From positions 1 to 12,540 of the forward strand of contig JADFWA010000077.1 of NCBI GenBank assembly GCA_015222855.1: DNA of 12,540 nucleotides. The letters run 5' to 3'. The notes beneath the pieces were generated by a model. The model saw only the letters and a program-made list of their open reading frames with translations, was not told where the DNA came from and did no database searches. The translations under genes were made by a program, and so were the position numbers. This DNA comes from Pseudomonadota bacterium (GTDB lineage Bacteria; Desulfobacterota; Syntrophia; Syntrophales; JADFWA01). This document shows positions 6,231-12,540 of the stretch, one piece after another; within the stretch, counting starts at the first letter, position 1, and the number at the start of each line of letters is the position of its first letter.

Positions 6231-7970
6231 TTATCCCGCTTTTTCTGCCGGCAGCAGGATTTCAAAGGTTGTTCCTGAACCCTGCTTGCTCTGCACGTGA
6301 ATTTCCCCCCTGTGTCCCCGTATGATTTCATGGGCTATGGGAAGGCCCAGACCCAATCCTTTCTCTTTTGTTGTATACTCCGGGTTGAAGATACGATCCA
6401 CCTCTTCGGGTGTTAATCCGGAACCCGTATCTGAAATTTTAATACTCACCTTATTCTTTCCGTCCGGTTCAACAGAAATCGTTATGGTTCCCCCGTCGGT
6501 AATCGATTCCATTCCATTTTTTAAAATATTGTAGATGGCCTGTTCAAATTTGTCCACATCCATGGAAACCATGGCATCGTTACCATTCCAGATAGTTTTT
6601 ATCGTGATTCCTTTGGATTTGACCTCCTCTTCTATAAGGTCGACAATCTTTTGCAGGACATCTACAACAGAGTGGTTGTGAAATTCCAGCCGGCGACTTC
6701 TGAAGAAGGTGGCAAACTCTTCGATGATACCGTTCAAACGTCTGATCTCATCACGAATGATTCTTGTGATATGAGAAAATTCCTTCTTCTTTTCTTCGCC
6801 TTCGGGTGAGTATTCCAGTTGGAGTCTCTGGCTGGCCATGCTGATAGCATTCAGAGGGTTGCGGATTTCATGGGCCACGCCGGCGGCAAGTTGGCCGAGG
6901 GCGGAAAGCTTTTCAGCTCGCTGGAGCCGTTTTTCCATTTCCTCCATTCTTGTTAGGTGTCTGTTCTGATTCCAGTAAAGCGCCCACATAGACACGATAC
7001 CGATCAGCACAATGAATATCATGGAAAGGAGCATGCGCTCCCTGTTTTTTTTAAGGATTTCGTCGGCCTTATCCCTTTTAAGACCAATCCGCGCATATCC
7101 GGCCACCATCGTATCCAGGTGAAACGGAGTAAGTATCTCGAGAACTTTTCCACCGTCAAACTGGATATCACGACTCGTCATCTTCAATTTTCCTGACATG
7201 ATGTTTTGAACAAGCGCGTCCGTTTCCGTGAATTTTCGTGGGATTTCACCCGCCTGGCCCAGTATATTCCCATGCTGATCTATAACCATCAGATAGGCCA
7301 GACCCTGCCCCCATCCAACTTCCTCGATGACTTTATTGACGGTAATCCTGGTGCTCCAGTATTTTGTTCTTTTATCATCCAGGGCGATAATGATGGTACC
7401 GCTCTTATCCTTCCGGGGGAAGGTAATGTAACTGATTTCATCAAGCTTTCCGAATATGTTCAATAGATATGCAATAATTTCCTTGTTTGTGGCTATAATT
7501 GTTGGAGCCGTCCATGAACCGACATCATGAAGAAATTTTTTGCTCTGAAAAATGACCTTCCCCCGTTTATTGAGAAAGGTGATGAGCGAGATGTTTTCAC
7601 GGTCGGCTACTTCTCGTAGCTCTTTTTTACTTAGATGCTCCGTCTTCCATTTTGTATCAATTTCATGTGCCAGATCCACAAGGGCCTTTACAAGGGCTTC
7701 CTGGTACGAAAGCACTTTGCCGGTGAGCTTGCCGCCCCCTTCAGGTTCTTTAAGGGCCTGGCGCAGATAATTTATATTTTCCTGTGCGACATTCTCGACG
7801 GTCGTAATGATATCGAGCCCCCTGTTTTCCATAAAACCGACCAGTGTCTTATCAAGTCTTCCCAACTCCATGATACCCATAACCACGATGAGGGAGATAA
7901 AAACAATTACAACGAGAGATACGGTGAGGGGCATAATATATTTTGATGTTGTTTTCCTGTTTAGATCCAC
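6231..7970 (-). CDS. Membrane sensor histidine kinase
   Basis: This 579-aa inner-membrane kinase is the likely partner of the downstream response regulator. It has a short cytoplasmic N-terminus, TM1 at about 13-35, and an extracytoplasmic sensor domain of about 275 residues (Cache/PAS-like strands such as YLMVIDQHGNILGQ at 226-239). TM2 is at about 313-333, followed by a coiled linker. The HisKA domain has the phosphoacceptor His367 in LAAGVAHEIRNPLNA. The HATPase domain has the N box (Asn485), G1 DTGSGL (514-519) and G2 GLGLGL (538-543). The start is GTG at 7970, about 10 nt after an AGGA site; the next in-frame ATG (residue 13) would cut into TM1. A strong promoter-like sequence lies upstream. 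The ligand is not deducible. Confidence 0.94.
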   Translation of the reverse strand: MDLNRKTTSKYIMPLTVSLVVIVFISLIVVMGIMELGRLDKTLVGFMENRGLDIITTVENVAQENINYLRQALKEPEGGGKLTGKVLSYQEALVKALVDLAHEIDTKWKTEHLSKKELREVADRENISLITFLNKRGKVIFQSKKFLHDVGSWTAPTIIATNKEIIAYLLNIFGKLDEISYITFPRKDKSGTIIIALDDKRTKYWSTRITVNKVIEEVGWGQGLAYLMVIDQHGNILGQAGEIPRKFTETDALVQNIMSGKLKMTSRDIQFDGGKVLEILTPFHLDTMVAGYARIGLKRDKADEILKKNRERMLLSMIFIVLIGIVSMWALYWNQNRHLTRMEEMEKRLQRAEKLSALGQLAAGVAHEIRNPLNAISMASQRLQLEYSPEGEEKKKEFSHITRIIRDEIRRLNGIIEEFATFFRSRRLEFHNHSVVDVLQKIVDLIEEEVKSKGITIKTIWNGNDAMVSMDVDKFEQAIYNILKNGMESITDGGTITISVEPDGKNKVSIKISDTGSGLTPEEVDRIFNPEYTTKEKGLGLGLPIAHEIIRGHRGEIHVQSKQGSGTTFEILLPAEKAG

Positions 7971-7987
7971 AGTTTTTTAATCCTGTT

Positions 7988-8085
7988 TCGTAATAATTTA
8001 CCGCAAAGGCGCAAAGAGCGCGGAATTTAAAAGACATCCACAATTTTCTTTAAACTCCCGTCATATGCCGCATCATATTAAAATT
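7988..8085 (-). pseudogene. Relic of a second GxxExxY cassette (left end and C-terminal codons)
   Basis: Read on the minus strand, this segment aligns with the 3' end of the intact GxxExxY gene plus its terminal repeat. An Asn-Phe-Asn codon run at 8085-8077 matches NFN in the intact protein. A SLKKIVDVF-stop stretch (stop at 8027-8029) corresponds to GIKRIVNGL-stop. A 28-bp repeat copy (7998-8025) and TCGTAATA (7988-7995) follow. The distance from NFN to the stop is 59 nt against 57 nt in the intact gene, so it is frameshifted. The rest of the gene and the right end are absent. It forms the leader of the kinase gene. Confidence 0.6.
7998..8025 (-). repeat. Relic copy of the cassette left terminal repeat
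   Basis: On the minus strand it reads TTCCGCGCT, CTTTGCGCC and TTTGCGGTAA. It is nearly identical to and in the same orientation as 5771-5798, with the outer 9-bp unit the most degraded. Confidence 0.65.
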
Positions 8086-8099
8086 GCCTTAAAAGTCAA
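8072..8099 (-). promoter_or_regulatory. Probable sigma-70 promoter of the kinase gene
   Basis: On the minus strand TTGACT (plus coordinates 8094-8099) and TATGAT (8072-8077) are each 5 of 6 to consensus, with a 16-bp spacer. Transcription would start near 8065 and run through the cassette relic to the GTG at 7970, a leader of about 95 nt. It partly overlaps the relic's NFN codons, so one of the two readings may be coincidental. Confidence 0.5.
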
Positions 8100-8125
8100 T
8101 GTTTTCCTTCGCACGATAATTTATG

Positions 8126-8154
8126 TTGCAATCTCTTGCATAAACTGGTATGAC
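8126..8154 (+). promoter_or_regulatory. Candidate fadR promoter overlapping its operator
   Basis: TTGCAA (8126-8131) and TATGAC (8149-8154) are separated by 17 bp, each 4 of 6 to the -35 and -10 consensus. The -10 box lies inside the palindrome at 8145-8164, so a bound repressor would block polymerase. This arrangement suggests autoregulation. Confidence 0.4.
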
Positions 8155-8164
8155 CTCATACCAG
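8143..8164. promoter_or_regulatory. Candidate FadR operator (20-bp perfect palindrome)
   Basis: CTGGTATG at 8145-8152 and CATACCAG at 8157-8164 are perfect inverted repeats around ACCT. The segment 8143-8159 also fits the E. coli FadR-type consensus AACTGGTCNGACCAGTT at 12 of 16 informative positions. TGGTATGACC is the general operator form for FadR/PdhR-subfamily GntR regulators. It lies 22 bp upstream of the FadR-like gene, whose DNA-contacting residues are conserved. Confidence 0.65.
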
Positions 8165-8185
8165 CAGTGTTAGGAGAAACAAAGA

Positions 8186-8890
8186 ATGGATATACAATTG
8201 GAACGGCCGCTTCACCCTTCAAGATATACAGAGTATAAATTGGTGACATCAATATTGGACGGCACGTATCCGCAAGGGTCGGCATTGCCGGGCGAGAGGG
8301 CACTGTCCGAGCAGATTGGAGTAACCAGGCCTACGTTGCGGGAAACCCTGCAGCGTCTTGCAAGCGAAGGGTGGATCACGATACAGCACGGAAAACCTAC
8401 GGTAGTCAACGATTATTGGAAAGAGGGCGGTTTAAGTCTGCTTGGTACCATGGCAAAGTATGGAGATTTTTTGCGTGAAGATATCATCATACATCTCCTC
8501 GAATTCAGGATCATTTTGGTTCCATTTTTTGCCAGGCTTGCGGCGGTGCATGCCCCAAAAATAATATCGGAATATCTTGATCATACCCAGGACATTGAAG
8601 ATAAAGCAGAGGCTTTCGCGGACTTTGACTGGGAATTGCAGGTTCTCATGGCCAGGTACTCCCGTAACCCGATATATCCATTGCTTCTCAATGATTTTGG
8701 TGCGATATTCAAAGCCATGGCTCTTCGTTACTTCAGCGTGCAAAAAGCAAGGGATGTTTCTCGGCTCTATTATCTGGAACTTGCCCGTGCTCTCGATAAG
8801 AGTGCGGAAGATGTCGAACAGGTAGTCCGGTCAGTCATGGAAAAAAGCACGGACATCTGGAGGGAACGCAAAACCTTCCAGGGAGGGTAA
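8186..8890 (+). CDS. fadR: FadR-type acyl-CoA-responsive GntR regulator
   Basis: This 234-aa protein is close in length and motifs to E. coli FadR (239 aa), which binds DNA until long-chain acyl-CoA releases it. The winged helix (about 10-75) contains LPGERALSEQIGVTRPTLRETLQRLASEGW and IQHGKPTVVNDYW. Arg38, Arg48, Arg52 and His68 match the E. coli DNA-contact residues Arg35, Arg45, Arg49 and His65. The C-terminal domain has the FadR-specific FADFDWELQVL and SRNPIYPLLLNDF, and Ser221 and Trp225 align with Ser219 and Trp223, reported to affect acyl-CoA response. The ATG at 8186 follows TAGGAG (8171-8176). The gene is followed after 3 bp by the AGPS-like gene, so it probably controls that operon and itself. 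Whether it senses acyl-CoA is inferred. Confidence 0.88.
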   Translation: MDIQLERPLHPSRYTEYKLVTSILDGTYPQGSALPGERALSEQIGVTRPTLRETLQRLASEGWITIQHGKPTVVNDYWKEGGLSLLGTMAKYGDFLREDIIIHLLEFRIILVPFFARLAAVHAPKIISEYLDHTQDIEDKAEAFADFDWELQVLMARYSRNPIYPLLLNDFGAIFKAMALRYFSVQKARDVSRLYYLELARALDKSAEDVEQVVRSVMEKSTDIWRERKTFQGG

Positions 8891-8893
8891 ATA

Positions 8894-10486
8894 ATGGAAC
8901 GATGGAACGGTTGGGGTGATGATACGGTTTCTATGGATTTACCGCCGCAGGGTAGTGACTTATTACGGGAGCTGATTGGTAAAGGAACAACAAAAATGGA
9001 TTGTCCGCTTGAGGAAATGTTGTCACGTATTCCTGCCGCACGCCTGCCTCGTCATCGTCTTATTTCTACAGATGCAAAAGAGAGACTCATTCACGCGCAC
9101 GGTCAGAGCCTGCCTGATTGGATAGCCCTGCGTGGAGGAACGTTGCGGCGTTTCCCCGATGGTGTGGCCTTTCCGGATACACTTGATGATGTTCAGGAAC
9201 TCCTGAAATTTGCCGAAAAGCATAAGATAATTATCATTCCTTATGGTGGTGGGACGAATGTTTTGGGCCATCTTCAAGTGCCGGAAGATAAGAGGTCTGT
9301 GCTTGTCCTGTCTCTTAAGCGTTTAAACCGATTGATAGAACTCGATTCTTATAACTTGCTTGCCACCTTCGAAGCCGGTGTTCGCGGTCCTGATCTTGAA
9401 GCCCAGCTCAGGGCGAAGGGTTTTACATTGGGGCATTTTCCCCAGTCATTCGAATATTCTTCGCTTGGCGGCTGGGTTGTCACGCGTTCCAGCGGTCAGC
9501 AATCCATGTATTATGGAAGGATAGACCAGGTTTTTGCAGGGGGAGAGGTACTCACTCCGAGAGGCGCCATGCGATTTCCCACATTTCCCGCGTCGGCAGC
9601 GGGTCCCGATCTTCGACACCTGTTGCTCGGATCAGAAGGAAGAATGGGTGTACTTACCAGGGCCACGCTGAAGATTTTCCCCTTGCCTGAAATGGATGAC
9701 ATATACGGCGTTTTCTTTCCGAACTGGGATTATGCGGTGGAGGCTGTACGGACACTGGCAGGCATGCATTTGCCACTTTCCATGATACGCTTGAGTAACC
9801 CTATGGAAACCATAACAAACCTGGCTCTTACCGGACATGAAAAGCAGGTCGTTCTACTTAAGAGATATCTTCGCCTGCGGAGAATTCCTGAAGATGGGGC
9901 GTGCATGTGTTTGATCGGCTTCATCGGTTCGCGCCGACTGGCGACATCAGGAAGGAGTGGATCACTTTCTGTTATTCGCGGGCACAAAGGGGTTGTTATT
10001 GGAAAATCGATGGGGGAATCCTGGAAGAAAAACCGTTTCCGTATACCCTATTTACGCAATACCCTCTGGGATATGGGTTATGCAGTGGAAACATTGGAGA
10101 CCGCCGTGACGTGGGACAAGGTCACCTCAACGGTGCAGGCTATTGAGAAAGCCGTTAAAGACGGTTTGGAACCATGGAATGAAAAAGTACACGTCTTTAC
10201 GCATCTTTCCCGCCTCTATTCAACCGGTTCAAGCATTTATACATCCTTTATCTTCCGTCTGGCGGATACGCCTGAAGAGACATTGGCCAGGTGGAAGGTT
10301 CTCAAAGAGGCGGCAAGTTGCGTGATCATTGAGGCCGGAGGAACCATCAGTCATCAGCACGGTGTAGGAATAGACCATAAGCCTTACCTGGAAGCGGAGA
10401 AAGGGTCTGTCGGGATTGGTATATTAAAGCAGCTCTTCGCACATATCGATCCGGATAAACGTATGAATCCCACGAAGTTGATTTGA
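8894..10486 (+). CDS. Alkyl-DHAP synthase-like FAD enzyme (AGPS family)
   Basis: In eukaryotes AGPS exchanges the acyl chain of acyl-dihydroxyacetone phosphate for a fatty alcohol, forming the ether bond of plasmalogens. This 530-aa protein opens with the family signature RWNGWG. It has a vanillyl-alcohol-oxidase-type FAD domain: IPYGGGTNV (115-123), GHFPQSFEYSSLGGWVVTRSSG (180-201), GSEGRMGVLT (246-255). Arg388 in PYLRNT, Tyr449 in SIYTSF and the His-rich loop HQHGVG (487-492) align with Arg515, Tyr578 and HHHGVG of human AGPS. The loop is His-Gln-His instead of His-His-His. The ATG at 8894 is 6 nt after GGAGGG, which lies in the end of fadR, so the two are co-translated. A GlpD-like gene follows. 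No acyl-DHAP-forming acyltransferase is in the window. A glycolate/lactate-type oxidase activity is the main alternative. Confidence 0.85.
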   Translation: MERWNGWGDDTVSMDLPPQGSDLLRELIGKGTTKMDCPLEEMLSRIPAARLPRHRLISTDAKERLIHAHGQSLPDWIALRGGTLRRFPDGVAFPDTLDDVQELLKFAEKHKIIIIPYGGGTNVLGHLQVPEDKRSVLVLSLKRLNRLIELDSYNLLATFEAGVRGPDLEAQLRAKGFTLGHFPQSFEYSSLGGWVVTRSSGQQSMYYGRIDQVFAGGEVLTPRGAMRFPTFPASAAGPDLRHLLLGSEGRMGVLTRATLKIFPLPEMDDIYGVFFPNWDYAVEAVRTLAGMHLPLSMIRLSNPMETITNLALTGHEKQVVLLKRYLRLRRIPEDGACMCLIGFIGSRRLATSGRSGSLSVIRGHKGVVIGKSMGESWKKNRFRIPYLRNTLWDMGYAVETLETAVTWDKVTSTVQAIEKAVKDGLEPWNEKVHVFTHLSRLYSTGSSIYTSFIFRLADTPEETLARWKVLKEAASCVIIEAGGTISHQHGVGIDHKPYLEAEKGSVGIGILKQLFAHIDPDKRMNPTKLI

Positions 10487-10538
10487 GACGGGGAGTCAGA
10501 CAACTGACACCGGTTTATGAGTTTTACCATAAAAGAAT

Positions 10539-10681
10539 AAGACCTTTTCAAAATGTTCAATTTTGTTCAAGATCAAGGAAGACGAAAATTTTAACCGCAG
10601 GAATACACGCTCGTATTTTGAGGATTAAAATTTGAGTCTGACGCAGAGATTGGGCAAAAGGGGACGTTTTGTAAAGGTCTT
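10539..10681. repeat. MITE-like palindromic element, copy B
   Basis: The left arm starts AAGACCTTTTCAAAATGTTC and the right arm, in reverse complement, AAGACCTTTACAAAACGTCC (17 of 20 identical). The arms can be aligned over roughly 60 nt, so the whole element forms one imperfect hairpin. The interior, including TTAACCGCAGGAATAC, GTATTTTGAGGATTAAAATT and CTGACGCAGA, matches copy A at 4204-4344, while the outer tips differ. No target-site duplication is visible. It lies in the 208-bp gap between the AGPS-like and GlpD-like genes, so it is probably transcribed with them. Confidence 0.7.
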
Positions 10682-10694
10682 GGGGATGTTGATT

Positions 10695-12383
10695 ATGGAC
10701 ATCAAAGATCTGCCGGAAAACTGGGATATTGTTATAGTCGGCGGGGGAATCACTGGCGCGGGAATCTTCCGGGAGGCCGTCCGAATGGGTTTGAAAGTGC
10801 TTCTCGTGGAACGAATGGATTATGCATGGGGCACTTCAAGCCGTTCTTCAAAATTGGTTCATGGTGGGCTGCGCTACCTCGGAGAGGGACAAATACTTAT
10901 GACCAAGGCCTGTGTCGAAGAACGGGAACGTCTTCTCAATGAAGCCCCCGGACTGGTTGAGCTTCTCGGGTTCCTGATGCCTGTTTACAAGGATCAGAAG
11001 CCGGGGAAAAAGATACTCAATGCCGGTCTTGCTTTATATGATCTAATGGCACGTGAGAAACGGCATAAATTTTACGGCGCTCATGAATTCTCCATGATGG
11101 CGCCGCATATTAAGCAGGAGGGTCTTATCGGGGGTTTTCGTTTTTTTGATGCCCAGGTTGATGATGCCAGGCTTGTCCTGCGTCTGATCAACGAGGGTGT
11201 TGAATCCGGTGGTTGCGCGTTGAATTATACATCTGTAATTGAAATAAGACGTAATGAACGAGGAGAAGTTATCGGTGTAGTGGTGGAAGATACGGAAACA
11301 CAGTTAAGAAAAACATTATCAGCCGCTGCAGTCATAAATGCCACCGGTCCGCAGGCTGAGGAGCTACACCCTTCTCCTGAGCCCAAACGCCATATACGGC
11401 CCTTGCGTGGCAGCCATCTCGTTTTTCCTTCCTGGGTCTTGCCTGTTGCCCAGGCTATGTGTTTTGTGCATCCGAGAGACAACAGGATGGTTTTTGTTAT
11501 TCCCTGGGAAGGAGCCGTACTCTTCGGTACTACCGATGTTGATCACATGGGAGATATTTCAGAAGAACCCGCCATTACCGAAGAAGAAATTACATATCTG
11601 ATGGAAGGTCTAAGGACGTTTTTTCCATCCCTTGACATCTCTCTGGATAATTGCATTTCCACTTTCGCGGGAATCAGGCCGGTACTCAGCGAAGGGGAGG
11701 CTGCTCCTTCCGAGGAATCTCGTGACCATGTAGTTTGGGAAGACAAAGGTCTTGTGACGATAACAGGGGGGAAACTCACGACATTTCGCAGGCTTGCATG
11801 GGATGCGCTCAAGGCAGTCAGGCCGTTTTTGCCGTCAGATCAGGTTCCCGGCAAGAATGATCCTGTCTTCTCAGTGGTACCCGAAAGACCGAAGGAGGAT
11901 TATGGATTATCCCTGCATATGTGGGAGCGTCTTTACGGTCGATATGGAAAGGCTGCAGAAGAGCTTGTCGCTATGGCTTCTCCCGATGATCTCACGCCTA
12001 TCCCCGGCACCTGTACTCTCTGGGCGGAGATACCCTTTGCGGCAAAACATGAGCAGGTGAGGCATCTTGCCGATCTTCTCTTGAGGCGGGTGCGGATAGG
12101 GTTGTTGACGCCGTGGGGAGGGAAAGAGTATATTGATCGCATTAAAAAGATCTGCCAATCCGTATTGCCGTGGGATGACAGGCGCTGGAATGAAGAAATA
12201 GATATGTATATGTCCCTATGGATGCGTTCTTATGCATTGCCTGGCAAGGAAGTTCCAATCATCGCTAAGCGGGAAGGGTTTTTCTCAAGGAGCCTGGATT
12301 TCCTGGAAACGCTTTTCCCGCGCTGTTTTCGGGTGGTCCGGACCTTGGCAGGGCGGCTGAAAATCTATCTGCGGATGAGATAA
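10695..12383 (+). CDS. glpD: FAD-dependent glycerol-3-phosphate dehydrogenase (GlpD-like)
   Basis: GlpD oxidises sn-glycerol 3-phosphate to dihydroxyacetone phosphate at the cytoplasmic membrane and passes electrons to quinone. The 562-aa protein has the dinucleotide-binding motif IVIVGGGITGAG (12-23), the GlpD hallmark GTSSRSSKLVHGGLRYL (46-62), FGTTD (277-281), AGIRP (325-329) and TGGKLTTFR (357-365), then a DAO_C-type C-terminal domain (about 390-500). The Arg in GIRP and the Lys in GGKLTT match substrate-binding residues of E. coli GlpD. A basic C-terminal tail (RTLAGRLKIYLRMR) could aid membrane contact. The start is ATG 10695, 8 nt after TGGGGA; ATG 10686 is possible. An upstream in-frame TTG at 10632 lies inside repeat B. 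With the AGPS-like gene it suggests DHAP supply for ether lipids, though plain glycerol catabolism is possible. Confidence 0.88.
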   Translation: MDIKDLPENWDIVIVGGGITGAGIFREAVRMGLKVLLVERMDYAWGTSSRSSKLVHGGLRYLGEGQILMTKACVEERERLLNEAPGLVELLGFLMPVYKDQKPGKKILNAGLALYDLMAREKRHKFYGAHEFSMMAPHIKQEGLIGGFRFFDAQVDDARLVLRLINEGVESGGCALNYTSVIEIRRNERGEVIGVVVEDTETQLRKTLSAAAVINATGPQAEELHPSPEPKRHIRPLRGSHLVFPSWVLPVAQAMCFVHPRDNRMVFVIPWEGAVLFGTTDVDHMGDISEEPAITEEEITYLMEGLRTFFPSLDISLDNCISTFAGIRPVLSEGEAAPSEESRDHVVWEDKGLVTITGGKLTTFRRLAWDALKAVRPFLPSDQVPGKNDPVFSVVPERPKEDYGLSLHMWERLYGRYGKAAEELVAMASPDDLTPIPGTCTLWAEIPFAAKHEQVRHLADLLLRRVRIGLLTPWGGKEYIDRIKKICQSVLPWDDRRWNEEIDMYMSLWMRSYALPGKEVPIIAKREGFFSRSLDFLETLFPRCFRVVRTLAGRLKIYLRMR

Positions 12384-12399
12384 GTGAAATGTAACTACT

Positions 12400-12507
12400 C
12401 AGGTTCAAAGTTCAAGGTTCACGGTTCAAGGTTCACGGTTCAAGGTTCACGGTTCAAGGTTCAAGGTTAGAGAACTGCTAACCGTAAACTTTGAACTTGA
12501 TAACCTG
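12400..12507. repeat. Heptamer tandem repeat within an imperfect palindrome
   Basis: After glpD the sequence has at least eight 7-bp units of the form GGTTCAM, largely alternating GGTTCAA and GGTTCAC (14-bp period), at about 12402-12468. The block is bracketed by an inverted repeat. The left arm (12400-12426) begins CAGGTTCAAAGTTCAAGG. The right arm (12479-12507), read in reverse complement, begins CAGGTTATCAAGTTCAAAG. The structure could act as a transcript end, but it has no clean T-tail. No ORF of note is present in 12384-12540. Confidence 0.7.
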
Positions 12508-12540
12508 AATAGAGTACATATTGCCCAACGAATTCAAAGA

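Noticed and set aside
6185..6331. N-terminal extension of the GxxExxY protein to 6331
   Set aside because: The extra 49 residues are a translation of the terminal repeat and of the kinase 3' end in another frame. Family members normally begin just before the IIGAAIEVHRNLG segment.
10632..10694. N-terminal extension of the GlpD-like protein from TTG 10632
   Set aside because: The first codons would come from the dispersed palindromic element. The FAD-binding motif is at the normal distance from ATG 10695.
12402..12468. CRISPR-like array
   Set aside because: The units are 7 bp in direct tandem with no unique spacers, so this is a simple tandem repeat.
1..12540. Sigma-54 (-24/-12) promoter as a target of the response regulator
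   Set aside because: I checked the intergenic regions upstream of pdxS, the aminotransferase, the kinase and fadR. TTGCA boxes near 8126-8140 lack the required GG 12 bp upstream, and none of the others fit.

Overview
The window looks like a piece of chromosome from an anaerobic or facultative Gram-negative bacterium, most plausibly a Desulfobacterota ('Deltaproteobacteria'-type) genome. The grounds are an NtrC-class two-component pair, a beta-keto acid cleavage enzyme, and several families of small dispersed repeats in the intergenic regions. No taxonomic marker is present, so this placement is an inference. I see no rRNA, tRNA, CRISPR array or complete insertion sequence.

Left part (1-4192, + strand): pdxS and pdxT encode the two subunits of the DXP-independent pyridoxal 5'-phosphate synthase. 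They are unusual in being separated by a strong intrinsic terminator and a short repeat. Next come a class III PLP-dependent aminotransferase and a DUF849/BKACE beta-keto acid cleavage enzyme, 32 bp apart. Together these suggest a small catabolic module: PLP supply, transamination of an amino acid to a beta-keto acid, then acetyl-CoA-dependent cleavage to acetoacetate and a new acyl-CoA. A 141-bp MITE-like palindrome with a 6-bp flanking direct repeat and a terminator hairpin lie between BKACE and the convergent response regulator.

Middle part (4403-7970, - strand): a membrane sensor histidine kinase and a sigma-54-activating response regulator form one two-component system. A GxxExxY-family gene (PD-(D/E)xK nuclease fold) is wedged between them, framed by inverted copies of a 28-bp sequence built on a 9-bp period. 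A decayed end of a second such cassette lies just upstream of the kinase gene, and a solo copy of the 28-bp sequence lies between pdxS and pdxT. The layout suggests a small mobile or formerly mobile nuclease-associated cassette.

Right part (8186-12383, + strand): a FadR-type acyl-CoA-responsive regulator, an alkyl-DHAP synthase-like FAD enzyme starting 3 bp after it, and a GlpD-like FAD glycerol-3-phosphate dehydrogenase. A 20-bp perfect palindrome containing a FadR-like half site overlaps the probable fadR promoter. The combination points to fatty-acid-controlled ether-lipid (alkyl-glycerol) metabolism: GlpD would make DHAP, and the synthase would exchange the acyl group of acyl-DHAP for an alkyl group. 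A second copy of the MITE-like palindrome lies between the synthase and glpD genes. The window ends in a heptamer-repeat palindrome.
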